Assembly: GCA_024734555.1 (NCBI GenBank)
Contig: JANPWX010000359.1
Coordinates: forward strand, 2,046,129-2,110,128
Reading direction: 5' to 3'
Length of the DNA: 64,000 nt
Origin: Trochalopteron elliotii
Lineage: Eukaryota; Chordata; Aves; Passeriformes; Leiothrichidae
Shown here one piece after another: positions 12,301-25,000 of the stretch. The notes under the pieces were generated by a model. It had not been told where the DNA came from and did no database searches. It saw nothing but the letters and a program-made list of their open reading frames with translations. Within the stretch, counting starts at the first letter, position 1. Each line of letters begins with the position of its first letter. The position numbers and the translations under genes are program-made.

Positions 12301-15300
12301 CTGCCAACTCAGCAACATTGGTAATAGCAAGGGTGGGAAATTCTTTTTTTTGGAAGGCTTTTCTTAGAAGAGGGCTTATATACAGCTGTAACTTCTTTTG
12401 ATCCCTGTAGAAACACGATCACAGTAGCATAGATAAAATCTTAAATTTAAGCATTTGTTTCCATTTTTCCTCATGAAATTCCTGTTCTGTTTCAGTCATC
12501 TGTTCAGTCTTAGTAAATTGGATAAGTATTTAAAGAAAATAAAAGCTTTTAGAAGTTTAACAGATAAACTTTTATAAAAAACATGAGTACTGACTTTACA
12601 ATGTTCTATCAGTATATGTTTGGAAAACAAAATAGTTTCAAAGAAAAGCTCAACACAACTGCTTAAGATGTTTTGAGAAATATGACAGTTGGAATATGTT
12701 CTTGAGGAAAATTAATATTCATAACTAAATATTTACATAATCTCATATGGTTGTGTGTTTTAATGGAGTTTAACATGTAGGTATTGTTTTTAGAATGCTT
12801 AGCTACATGAGAATTTGAAGAAAACTTGAGAATTTAAATTATTGATGTGAAAGGAAGCACAATGACTTATCCTCAGAACTGTATGTTTACATCCTGTTCT
12901 TCTCTGAAGGCAGCATTTGCTCCTTAGATCTGTGAGTGTTGGAGAACAAAGAGAAAAACTCCATGAATTACTAAAATTAAATATCAAGTAAAAAATCTGT
13001 GTGATTAAATGTGGAGTCATGCAGTAGGGAGGTACACAGTGCCCACAAATGATTTTTTAAAAAGTGCTAAGCATTTACTAGGGCCTTTTTAAGCCCTTCA
13101 AGGCACTTTTGAAAGGCATGTGAGTCACATCACAGCCAAAGAGGTAGAAAAGGAGAAAAAGGCTAGAGAACATGGCAAATATTCTTTCACTGAAATTTTT
13201 AAGCTCTCAGAATTACTTGAGATAAACATTGCAGGGATTTGGAACAGCAAAGTTAAAAAGTAGAACTTAGGTGACCAACAATATCAGATTTTACTATTTG
13301 GCTTGGGTTTGCTGTACCTTTCGGGTGCTCTGATACTATGACCTTACCTCTCTCCATCAGACCTCTCTCACTGCCTTCAATTCTACCTTTTCATTGGTCT
13401 CTCCAGCTTATTATGTCTTGGTTTTCTGTAAGGTACTAAAACTATGGCAGATACATACTTGAACAGATGGTTTCCAGACAAGTGAGCCAACAGGTGCGGG
13501 AAATACTAACTATGCCAAGCATACTTTTCCAGAAACTGGAGCACCATATGAAACATTGCCAAGACCTGATAGGTTTGGTTTTCATGGATTGATTTTTGGG
13601 TTTTGCTTGTTTTGGTAAGTGGTTTTTTGTGGCTTTTTTGATTGTGGGTTTGTTTTATTTTTTTAAGATATACAGCCTCGGTTTGGGTCTGCTATCTGTT
13701 TTCTGAAGTCTTCCTGTTTATGAGCAGGTAGATGTGTCTATAGTGTTGCTCTGAACTTCCTAAGAAAAAAAAGCTCTCACCCAGTCATTAAGTTCTGCCT
13801 CCAAATAACTGCCTCTCACCCTATCCATTATGGGATACCCATGAAATTGCCATCTGTCTTACTCAGATGTAGAGACAAGTGGCATCAATGGAATCACTTC
13901 AGTTTCTCTTCCTCATTTTCCCCCTCCTCTGCTCTTAGATCCAGGGGGAAAATCAAAGGAGTAGACCCAAATGAGTAGCACTTGTTCATCCCTGCCTTCT
14001 TGTGAGGATTGACTGGGGCCCTTAGGGGAAAATCTACTGTGTCCCTATGCTTTAGCAGGATTGGGGAGAAGGGCTGGTAGGCAATTACCAGGATCAATTC
14101 AGAGAAGGCTACTGCCACTGGGAGGCTGGCTGAAGGGTTCTATAACCTGCAGCTCCCCACCCATTCTGGGCAAGTCAGGATTTATACATGCTGCTGTGGT
14201 TCTGGTGGATACAGAGGGCAGGAAGCCCCACTGAAAATATTCGAAATACTCAGAGTGATGGTCAACTCCTAGGCACTACTTGCTTCCCCCCATTTAGCAT
14301 AAAAGAACAAACAGAACATAAGAGCTTTACGGAGAAATATATAATAATGTATGTGCAAAATACTATTTACTAAAGATGAGACATGCTAATGACATCATTC
14401 TTACAGAGATGGCTTTCAGTCAACGCAATATTTGAAACAAGGCATAAGCTTTCTACGGTAATTTTGTTAGCAACATTTTCTGCCCTGTAATTTTAGGATA
14501 CTTGTAGCAGAAATAGTGGGTTTTCAAGAGTCATTTTGCTCAGGCTGAATGTCTGACTGCTAATTACATTCAATATGTGCTCTTGTTCTACTGCATCAAG
14601 TTGAATACATGCACAGAAGCTGTTTAAATAACTTTTCTCTGAATGGCTATTTCTGGCTAATGTTATCTCTATGTATTTATTTCAGGTTGCAGTGAATTCT
14701 GTGAATTATCTCTACAGTCTCTTGCTTCCACTGCAGTTGTCTATTTGTGAACATCTTGTCCACATCTTCCTTCCTTTTTGTGAATGCGCAACGTCCCCAG
14801 TATGACTTCTGCCAACGCTCACAGCCACTGAACGAACCAATACAAAATTTGCAATCTAGTATTTAAGTTGTCCTTTGCTGGAGTCATAGAACCTGCCGCT
14901 TTTTTGAAAGGCCAAATAAATGTCCCCACTAATCTCTTTTTGAAGAATAGAAAGGAGAGAATATCAAAGGTTTGGAATTTTTTTCCTTCTGGAAAATGGC
15001 CAATCTGTAAGTTGGATGGAGTTTCCTACTTTGCACAATCTGTTCAGAGCCTCACATCCTTAAAAGCAAGCCGTATTGGATTCACCATCTGAGCAAAAAG
15101 ATGTCCCCAGAATTAGTCATCCTTCAGGTGGACTATTAAAAGATCTTACTAGGTATTTTAACATCCACCATAATCATGAACCCCATCAGACTTAGTATAT
15201 GTCAAACAAGTGATTATTGGACTGTTTAAAAGTGATCAAACACAGCATATCAGGGATGCATTGTGTTGACTGATGTGGCTTCCATGTCCTCTGTTCTGTT

Positions 15301-15748
15301 GGTGTAACAATACTTTTGCCACAAAAAAAAAAAGTTCTGCCATAGAATTTAAATTTTTACAGTTCCATACTAGCCTTTGTGTATTTTTCAGACTATGAGT
15401 ATCCTGAATGACATAGGAAGAATCATTCCAGTGCCAGACACGATGGTGCCTGTGTCTGTTATTTTTATGCAAAGTTCAAAACAGACATTGGGACACACAT
15501 ATCTATCCATATCTGGATTCTTTTTAGCTTTGTTGAATTTCAATTTTTTTTATGACACAATTAATTGTCACTTTCTTACTTTTGTATTCCTAGTATTTCT
15601 ATCAGCAATTCTGACAGGAGATATGTCTTTTTTTATTTCAGTTGTTGCTCTATTCTTAAGTTCTAAGAGTAGGAGAAAACACCATAATCTGGAAACCATG
15701 GGCTTGGGCTGATGTTGTAAATTTTCAGACTATAATACGTATAATAAA
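9357..15748. other. Non-coding AT-rich DNA, no gene seen
   Basis: Over 6 kb with no exon I can support. The open frames present are under 115 codons with no recognisable motifs. A 24-bp tandem pair lies at 11764-11811. The rest is unique-looking, AT-rich sequence that may be intergenic. Confidence 0.5.
11764..11811. repeat. 24-bp tandem duplication (two copies)
   Basis: ACTTAGCTACAAAATGGTAA-TATC is followed immediately by a copy with two base changes. A small local duplication of no known function. Confidence 0.85.
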
Positions 15749-15944
15749 GAAGCAATGGAACAGGCTGCCCAATGGAGAGATTGAGGATACCCCATCCCTG
15801 GAAGCATTCAAGGACAGAATGGATAGGGCCTTGAGCAACCTGATCTAGTGAGCTACATCCCTGCCCATGGCAGGCTGTTTAGAACTATAGCATCTTTAAG
15901 GTTCCTTGAAACCCTAATCATTCTATGATTCTATAATTCTATAA
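15749..15944 (+). mobile_element. CR1 LINE 3' end, short 5'-truncated copy
   Basis: The copy begins at 'agcaatggaacaggctgccc', runs through 'ggataccccatccctggaag' and 'aaggacagaatggatagggc', and ends in the CR1 tail ATTCTATGATTCTATAATTC. CR1 copies are usually heavily 5'-truncated and end in short tandem octamers of this kind instead of poly-A. The 3' end is therefore intact and the element lies in sense orientation on plus. No target duplication is visible, as is usual for CR1. Confidence 0.92.
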
Positions 15945-18396
15945 ATTATTTTCCATATTTATTAATGATCAGAATGCATATTTATATCTTCAGGGATAAG
16001 TATGCATTTTTCTGATTAGTTTTAATATGACTCCTTGAGAAATGTGCAAATACCCTGGAGATGTGCTCAAGTCATTTTTCATCTATGGCTTAGTTAGAAA
16101 ACATTTTATTGAGATATATTTTTATATATATATGGCTATAATGTAAAACAACCCAAAATACTTTACATAACCCAGCCGACGTGGTTTGCCAAACAGCACC
16201 TGCAGATGTTATTTGAAATACTGACATCTTACTTTATTGAAAATCTTTTCTGTGTGTTCTCTCCCAATTCTTCAGACTGTTTCTAGGCTGAGTATGGTGA
16301 CATCCATGATCTACATTTTCTAGTAAAGTGCATATATATGCTGAGCTATTAAAAGAAATAGTGACCAGAATCCAAGTCTACGTTAATTTTAAAATCACCA
16401 GAAATATGGACGGCATCATTAAAATGCTGGCAGGAAAACTATCTCATTCATTCCACATAACCATGGCTAAAATTCCTGAGTCCTCCCCATGCTGAACTCT
16501 CCCTTGGTTCTTGACAGCCATAGAACATGCTGACAAGGTTTATAAAAAGTGTGGCCTTGCTCTTTCTTCTGGCACATTATTGTTTTCACATAGTAAGATG
16601 GTAATATCATTCTTTTGCAAAATTGCTGTGGGCGGGGGCAATGTGGAGTTCAAAATTAGACATATGCTTGGACTGATCAACCAAATGTTGCTTGGCTGTT
16701 CTCTATGAGAAAATACAAGTAATTTCATGACATAAAGATTTAGTACATGCTATTTAATTTAACTCTCTTTTATAATGCTTTAGTACCCAAGGGAGCAAAA
16801 CCTCTCCCGTGTATGCTTTTGGAACACTAACCCTTTATGTAGGTCTACAGTTTTTGTAGTCTGGGATGACACGTTATGAAATCACAGAAACAGGAGTCTC
16901 TACTTTCATACTGCTCTCAAACTATTTCCCTAGCCACCTTTTAAAGGATCCCCAAATTTCTTTGTTTATTATCCTCTAAATTAAACAGCTGTAAAGATGC
17001 TAGATCATTCTCAGCATATTCCATGCTGTCATATAAGGTTTATGAATGTAGTGCTCCCTTCTTGGTCTCATTTTACTTATTGTAAAGTTTTCATGACTCT
17101 GTTACAGTTTCCCATCATGTTTAATATCTGTTTCTGTTGAAAAAGCTATTCATAAGAATCGCTTGGGATCAGCTGTGGCTTAGACAGTAACCATTCACAA
17201 ATAGTTTATTTTACATTTGGCACGTGGACCGTATCCTTAATGCAGCTCTTAAAGCCCTTGTAAAATGGGAAAGTGCCCTTTGATTTCATTAACCCAGCTG
17301 CATATTGAGGAGTGATTTCATTTGGTTTTCATTTCTACCAAGCAATTAAAATGCTTGACAATCACCCAAGGGTTTTGGTGTGGCTGACTCTAAAGAAATT
17401 TTACAATCTGAGCAAATATTTTGTCAGTTAGTTTGCAGGACAATGACAGGCTTCCCATTTGAATATAACTCCAACTGCCCTTGCACCTTGTAAAACCAGT
17501 ACCTTTTAATTATCACTGAAATTATTTTTTTATACAGTCTTTCAGTCTCTGTCTTCGAGACTGTCTTCCATAGAGCATTGAACACTTTTTTTTTTTGTCT
17601 GAATCATTCCTCTTTTGAAATAAACAACAATCTAAGAGCAGAACTGGCTAGAAATTAATTTTCTTCCCTTTGTTTTGTCAGAAATATCAGTTCAATAAAC
17701 CAAAGGCATGAAACTGTCTCTGAGGAAAGTTTCTTGAGACTGGAAAGGAATTTCTGTTCAGAAAAAAAGGGTAATGACTGTGGTCCCAGAAGCACCAATT
17801 ACTTTGGTGTATAATGCATTTGTATGGAAAATGGAGGTTCAAATCTCTGCTCTGCCTAAATCAAAACAGCACCTTCAACCAGCCACTCCACATTCCAGCT
17901 TCATGCTTACCAAACAAGTTACTGATTATTCTGTGAAGAAAGACATCAATCCTTCTTTCATTTGTCAGGAGAGAAGGAAAAAAAAAGGGAGTAAGACAAG
18001 GAGAGGTCACCTCATCATCTTGACCTGAAACTGGAATTTTTCAAAATCTTGTGCTTGTCTGACCAAGATTCAAATCTGCCAGTCTGTTTAGTTTTGAATG
18101 CTGCAGATTTTAGACTTTGGGCACATAAATGGCTTAGACTGAGTTATGCTATGTTAATGAAGTACCATTCAGGAATGGAGCTGCCACAGCACATTTCAGT
18201 GCAATTTCATTAAAGTCTCTTATCAATTGCATTTGTTTTCCTGTAGCAGTACCTTCTTAATTCCTGTGTCTACGGTTTGCTTGCCCACTTTACATCATTT
18301 CTAGAGGACTCTCTGTCCCTTTGAATTTTGGGATCATTTAATTAAAATTACAATCACTGAAAAATCAGATGAGATTAAAAAGCCTCTGTAACAGGG
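15945..18396. other. Non-coding; possible conserved element near 17.2-17.4 kb
   Basis: No exon was seen. A TA-rich run lies at 16113-16134. The part around 17,160-17,420 has even composition and repeated AATTA/ATTAA-like words, resembling vertebrate conserved non-coding DNA, but this cannot be shown from one sequence. Confidence 0.4.
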
Positions 18397-18517
18397 CTTG
18401 AAGGACTTCTTGATCCTCTTGGATTTGGAGAAGTCTAAACTCCTTAAAAGCACACAGCTTGAAGGACTTCTTGATCCTCTTGGATTTGGAGAAGTCTAAA
18501 CTCCTTAAAAGCACACA
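18397..18517. repeat. 61-bp tandem duplication, near identical
   Basis: The unit starting CTTGAAGGACTTCTTGATCC (18397-18457) is followed at once by a second copy (18458-18517) that matches through its first 60 bases and then differs. Such identity points to a recent event. The duplication lies inside an open minus-strand frame (18365-18625) and, since 61 is not a multiple of three, the second copy is read in a different frame from the first. Confidence 0.95.
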
Positions 18518-21502
18518 ATCCAGCTCTTTCACTCTGCAGTCTGCTTTACATTGTTCTGACATCTCCATATCATTTTCAATATGAAGACCCAGATCTTCAA
18601 ACTGTGCTTGGAACTGCGATGTCATATTGAATTCAGTGGTGGCTTTGACACACTACTGCTTTTTGCTCCATCAGAATAGACATTTTTCAGCATCTCCAGA
18701 AGTGTTGTAGGTCAATATGCAGTGTGAGTTTTTGTAAACTGCATTGCATTTACATGAAGTGGGAATATCTCCAGTACATGTTTTTCAAAAAATGATATTC
18801 CATCAGGTCTTGATTAATATAATATCCTCCTTTAACTAGCATAAATTCAACAACTTAGTATACTAAATATTACAAATTTATATGTAATAACTCATCCAAG
18901 CGATTGGCACTAACTTTATGCCTTTTTTGGAAGAAGAGAGTATTCTTTTTCTATACTATACAGTGAGATTTATTTTACAAATCATCATTAATGTTAAACA
19001 TACAGCATTTTATCTGCCTAACAATTACTATGGCCTTAATAAAGTAGTTAAAGGGCTCAGCCAAAAGTATCCCTTGAAGTTTTACTTGTTCTCTTTTCCA
19101 CAGAGCAAACACTAGCCCTACAGACATTCTTTGCCTACACGTAGTAATATGATAATGAACACAGTAACGGCTTTGTTCACAACCTACCTTTGATTTCTTG
19201 CCCTTGACATTCCTCCTCCTCCAGCTAGTCTGTTTCTGTTCCAGGGCTAAATGATTTATCATCTTGTCAGTGGATTTCTTATATACCTTGTATTTATTTG
19301 TCCCACCCTATGCCTCCCAGTAATTTTTATCTGTTTTTTGCATTGTTTGTCAATGTCTTGACAGTTCTCAGGATCTGACACACAGTACAGCGTGTGGCCA
19401 GGAGGAGAACTTTCCACAGTAAAACAGTATTTTAAGCCATGGCTTAAAAATTTATCATAGAAAATCCACAGATAAATGGAATAACTTGTTTTTCACAAAC
19501 ACATTGGTAAGACACAAAATATAAATGAGATCTTCCTATGTTGTTTGGACAGGTCTGAACTCAACTCCTAATGCTCCATATAGTTTCTTCTAGAACTATT
19601 TTACTGTTAATTAAAACCTGGCTACGGTGGGGTCAAGGCTTTAAATGATGTGACAAACTGAACCAAAAATAGAACAAAGGGACTGATGTGTGACAGACAG
19701 TTCTTGTAGCAGAAGGATTAGAATTAATTAGAGAAGTTAAATTTAAGTTCACAGCTACAGATGGTTTATGTTATTATTAAAAAAATCAATTAACATTTTA
19801 AAAGCTCTCCCCATGTTAGCAATCAAGTCACAAGTTAAAACATTCTTGGACTTGTGCAATAAGCTCCAGTTCTTCCAGTTACCTGGTGCTCAGCCAATTT
19901 CCCAACTGTGCCTATAATAGTGCATTAACAGCCATCCAGTCTGTTCCCCAAGCACAATATTGGATCTGTCACTGCAACAAATTGCAGATCAGTGACCTCA
20001 GTGGTAAATGTTTAGTATTGTGTTTGGCCTGGGTGTTGTATTTTTGATCCAAAACAAAGGCAGAGATTCAAGACAAACACCAATGTTCTCTATAACCTTA
20101 CACCTCGTGTTTTAAAATAAAAGTGACATGGAGGAAATGGCATTTTAAACAGTAAAAAGATGAGCTGTTTCCCTCTCCTTCATTGTTTGTCTTTTTGGTG
20201 TTATGTTCATGGAAAAATATGGCAGGAAGAAAGAAAAAGAAAAGTAACGAGTAACAGCTTGCCTCTCTTTGGCATCAAATGTAGGGAAGCTGTGTCCTTC
20301 CTGAGGCAAAGAAGTTTCACAGCAATGGGTTGGGACCAGTGAGCAAGGTCAGCAGTGCAAGTGACGTATGAATGAGAAATCAGTGCAGTGTGCTGGGAGG
20401 GGTCTGCAGAGCTGTGCTTAGTGGGCTAAAAAGTACTCAGGACCCAGCAGAAATACTTTGTTCATGTTGTTGTCATGTGCTGGGGAGTTGCTTTAGTACA
20501 CTAGATCCAAGCACCACATGTCTGTCTGTTATGAGAGCAGATTAAGTGTGTCCCTGGAACACCTCCTCTGGTTTAGTGACATCTCAGTGCAATCCAGCTT
20601 GGACACACCAGAGCTGCTCTGCAATGTGAACAATAACAGTAAAGAGAGGTGAACACAAGTCTTACTTCAAAACTCTCTACCAGACTTAAGGACATGGGAA
20701 GGTAGACAACACAGACTTACTTGTGTCTAGGAAGTGAAATAATAATTCAGCAAGGTGCATTTTGGTGCCAAGAGGCATGAATAACTAATATCCAAAAGCA
20801 TCTTGATATTCATGGATATAAAATGTTATATCATTTTACAACATTGTCATCATTATATTGCCATGCACTCACCATTGTTTCTATCTTCAGAAAATAGTAG
20901 TGTGACCCATGGAAGCTGTCTGCTAGATGAGGATGACTTTTCAGTGACGTTTAAATCAAAATTCATTTAGGCATCCTGGAATTTAACTTTGAACAAACAT
21001 GGATGTTACTTTTTCTATTATAATGTAGATTTGATGCCCTCACTAGCTGACCATCTAGCTGTAACTGTGCTGTGCTCTTGGGATAGATGCACAGGCACTG
21101 CACAAGGAATTATTTATTGTTACTGTAAGTCCACTTCCCCAGTTGGACTCCAGCAATCAAAGGAGGGTCTGATCTTCACTGTGTGACCTAAGTATATTAT
21201 TAAAGCTGATAGGTATTCCAGATTTTGAAAAAGATGGTAAGACTGTGGATGAACAGTTAATGTGGACTGAGGTCTGAACAAATAGAACAGATGGGAGCAA
21301 ATTTTTGCCAGGTATTAAGCTGTTCCAGGGTCTATAAAATAAGACAGGGTGGTCCTTCAGACACCTCCAAAGATGACTTTGGTAGCAAAAACCTAGGCCT
21401 GACTCCTAGCACCACACTATTAAATGTGAAGTTCAGCTTTATTTTTGTGTAAAATAAAATACTAACTTTTTAAAAATTTATTTTTTTTATTACTCAGTTT
21501 TG
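18518..21502. other. Non-coding, no gene seen
   Basis: Unique-looking sequence. The short open frames on both strands have no splice context or known motif. Confidence 0.5.
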
Positions 21503-22053
21503 TAAAATCATAGAAATATTTAGTTTGGAAGAAACCTCTAAGATCATTGAGTCCAACTGCTAATGTTGCACTGCCAAGTCCACCACTAAGCTGTGTCCCC
21601 AATTCCACATCCATACCTCTTAAATACCTCCAGGGATGGTGACTCAACCACTTTCCTGGGCAGCCTGTTCCAATGCTTGATCAGCCTCCCAGTGAAGAAA
21701 TTTTTCCTAACATCCAATCTAAACATCCCCTGGCACAATTTGACAACATTTCTGCTCATTGCTTGTTGCCTGTGAGCTGAGATCCATTCCTCACATTGCT
21801 ACAGCCTCCTTTCAGGTAGTTGTAAAGAGCGATAACGGTCTCCCCTGAGCATCCTTTTCTCCAGGCTAAACACTCCCAGCTTCCTCAGCCACTTCTCAAT
21901 GGGCTTGTGCCCCATGTCCTTCACCACCTTCATTCTCTTTTCTGGACACACTCCAGCACTCAATGTCCTATTTGTAGTGAGGGTCCCAGGACTGAACACA
22001 GGATTTTAGGTGCAGCCTCACCAGTGCCGAGCACAGGGGTGTGATCACTTACA
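21503..22053 (-). mobile_element. CR1 LINE, 5'-truncated, about 550 bp, antisense
   Basis: On the plus strand the block opens with the reverse complement of a CR1 tail (AAATCATAGAAATATTTAGT, then 'gagtccaactgctaatgttg'). It continues through hallmark antisense CR1 phrases: 'cctccagggatggtgactca', 'gggcagcctgttccaatgct', 'ttttctccaggctaaacact', and closes at 'cagtgccgagcacaggggtg'. It therefore holds the CR1 3'UTR and the end of ORF2, with sense on minus. This is the longest CR1 copy in the window. The short open frames in it are remnants or shadows of the element, not host genes. Confidence 0.95.
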
Positions 22054-25000
22054 GCTACAAGCCTCTGGACATGTATAAGCAGATGTTGTTCATAGGTGGA
22101 AATAAAATGAAACCGAGCTTCAGTGTATCATCTCTTGCCACATCATCCCCCAGAAGCTTGAGTGACAATAGGCAAATGCACAGGGTGTATGCCTCAACAG
22201 AGCAAGTTTGGATAAACATCCATGCAGAGGTAGGTATTCCTCTGACTGATGTCAGAGGAGGAAAAAAGAACTTCAAATCGCTTCAATGGCAACAGCCCAA
22301 GATGAGCAGAGAGCTTTGTTTTCTCGTGGACAGGCCCTGGCTGATATCTATTTGTTAGTGCACTAGCCTGCATTGTGTATTTCCATAGTTACTTTTCTCA
22401 GGAGATGGGATAGAAACTTTTTGCAGTACTGCCACTTACCTGTTACAGTGATAATCTAACATTAAACTTTTTTTTTGCTTACACCATTCACAGAAAATAA
22501 AAAAATTCCTTTTCAGGAAATTCCCCATAGATTTTTATCCTACCCTTCCATTTGTTGTCAAATGAACTTTCTCAACAAAAATGGAAGCCACTAAGATTAA
22601 ATGCATTATAACAATTTTTGGGTTTGTATTTTACTTCAACTTCAGTCTAGAATATGCCTACTCAAAAGTGAGAGCCTAAATGCAGATTTATCAAATTTTG
22701 TTTGAAACTGCTTGAATAATAACATTACAGCAAACAGAATTTGTCTCACAACTTTGAATCTTGTCTTTTAACATTTAACAAAACTATGGTTATGCATGTT
22801 AGGCACACTTGTAAAATTTTACTTCAGTTGAGATGAACACAATAAAATCAATAATAATCTATCTCAGTATTTTTATCTGTAACTCCTCTATTTGTTTCTT
22901 CATCTTTTCCCTTTCTATACCTTTAGAAATGTGTGATTAAGGGGTATAAAATCTTTATTCAGTTGAGAATAATTCATGCTTCTGTGCACTGATAAAAGGT
23001 ATCCCAAAAGCGGAATTGCAAAGCAGTACTCAGAAATGTAACACATTAATTGTCTTCTGTTCTATTATTCTGAGTTATGGCCAAGAAAAGTACACTCTAA
23101 AGACCTATGCATTATTGATGGGCTTCTCCTAACATCCTTTGTGATTTCTCTATTATTTTTCTACTCTTTTTCTCTTTAATATTGTCACATCTCAGGCATT
23201 CAGGGAAACCTCTTCTCAGGGTTGTCCTGCTACCTTCCAGACCATCACTCCAACATCTATATTGACGGAGAAAGTATTTTGCTACACAAACTCTTTCCAC
23301 ATTCCCCTCTTTGCTTGCATTGTAATTTTATGTCAATTTTCATTTCCCATACAAGTATCTTACAATAATATCAGTCTCATGGAAATCAACAGGACTCACA
23401 TTCATTCTAGTGTCTCAAATATTTCTCTTTTGCATTTAAAAGCAAAAATTTATCCAATAATTTCAATATGTAATTACTGCTGCCTCTAGAATTGCAGGGT
23501 CCTTTCTTTGCAAAAAATAAGACCTTCTGATCTTTTATTTAATTATTGTGTATCTAGATTAAAGCTACATTTGGGCCCATTACATTATACAGTACTTCCT
23601 GAAGAACTCCAAAAGAGGTATTTTCCTTCAAATTGATTTTGTTTCTCAATTGTATATCTCCTCCTTCTTATGACTCATTTATGAGGAGAATTGGAGAAAC
23701 ATTTCACTAGTCTTCTCAGAAATGTTTATGTTGCTACCATCCCACTCATACCCTATGACAGAGAGAAATATCTAGGGGTTTGATACGCTGTTGAATACTT
23801 GTTTTTTAGGGTTTTTGTATTTATATTTATGTAGTGTCTTACAGATAGATAATAGAGGAGCGCCATTATGAAACACAGGGTACAAATACAAAGCAAATGA
23901 GTCCTTTCTCTGAAAGGTCTCATTTAAAGTATGACAACATTCTGCAAAATAAGATACCATTGTGGTTAACAAAGCTGCTATAATACATATTTGTGCAGAA
24001 GATGCAGTGCACCCACTGTGAGTTGTGAATTACAGGTAAACTTGATCTTGTTCCAGGTGTGATTCAACCCTATTAAAAAAAACCCCTACCTACCAGCAGC
24101 CAAATTTTAAAGACTGTCAGATGTTAATAGCTAGCAGTCTAATAGGGATTTTCTGCTATTGTAGTACTGGCTGTGGCTTATAGCCTGCAGAAATAAGGTA
24201 TTTCTCCCTTGTGTTTGGCATTTTTCCAGGAGAAAGTCTGCAACAGGTATAGTTCTCTTGCCAGTCCCACTTAGATCTGTTTGTGTTGGCTGCCCCATCC
24301 TCTGGAGCAGATTGTGTGTTGGAGCTATTCCATGCCCATGATGGGAATGTTCTTTAGGTACTCCATGAAGTGTTTCAGCTCAGGGTATTACTGTATCAAA
24401 CTACCAAGAAACTGCAGAGCAGGTGGAAGTCAACTGGCACTCTGTAGGAATACTTTCTGGAGAAATTTGTTACTTCTAAATGCTATAGTTCAAATCAGGT
24501 TGAAGGATGTTTGTACAAAAAATGTAAGCTTTTTCAAACTCGGTGAAATTGTTCACATTGCTGAAAATGTTCTTTTGCTAATTAAGCGGGACCAAGAAAA
24601 GAACAAACCAGAAAGGAAACAAGGAGAATATTGCTCAAGAAAGCACCCATAAAACCATAACAAAGAAAATGTTTTTTCAGAAAAGGAACTGAAATATATG
24701 TATTTTAAATAATGCTCTTTAGTTATCCTGACAGGCTACTGAGCTTGTCTTTCAAGCTTAAACATAATACACAGAATAGGACGTAAAAATACCAGTTCTT
24801 TTGAATACTCTAACCAGTATCTTAAAAATTATAAAAAAGTGTTGTGAATTTTACATTAATCTCATTCTGCTGCTTTAATATCCTTCTTATAAATAAGATA
24901 TTAGAACTTCTATAGGAATTGCTATTACTTTTCAATTCTCCATACAATATATTCCTCTGAATATAAAACACATATAAATTAGTTTAAATGTTCATAATAC

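Noticed and set aside
21462..21999. Short open frames on both strands near 21.5-22.0 kb
   Set aside because: They fall inside the antisense CR1 copy and are not host genes.
24281..24652. 123-codon plus-strand open frame
   Set aside because: No recognisable family, no promoter or splice context, and composition as in the flanks.
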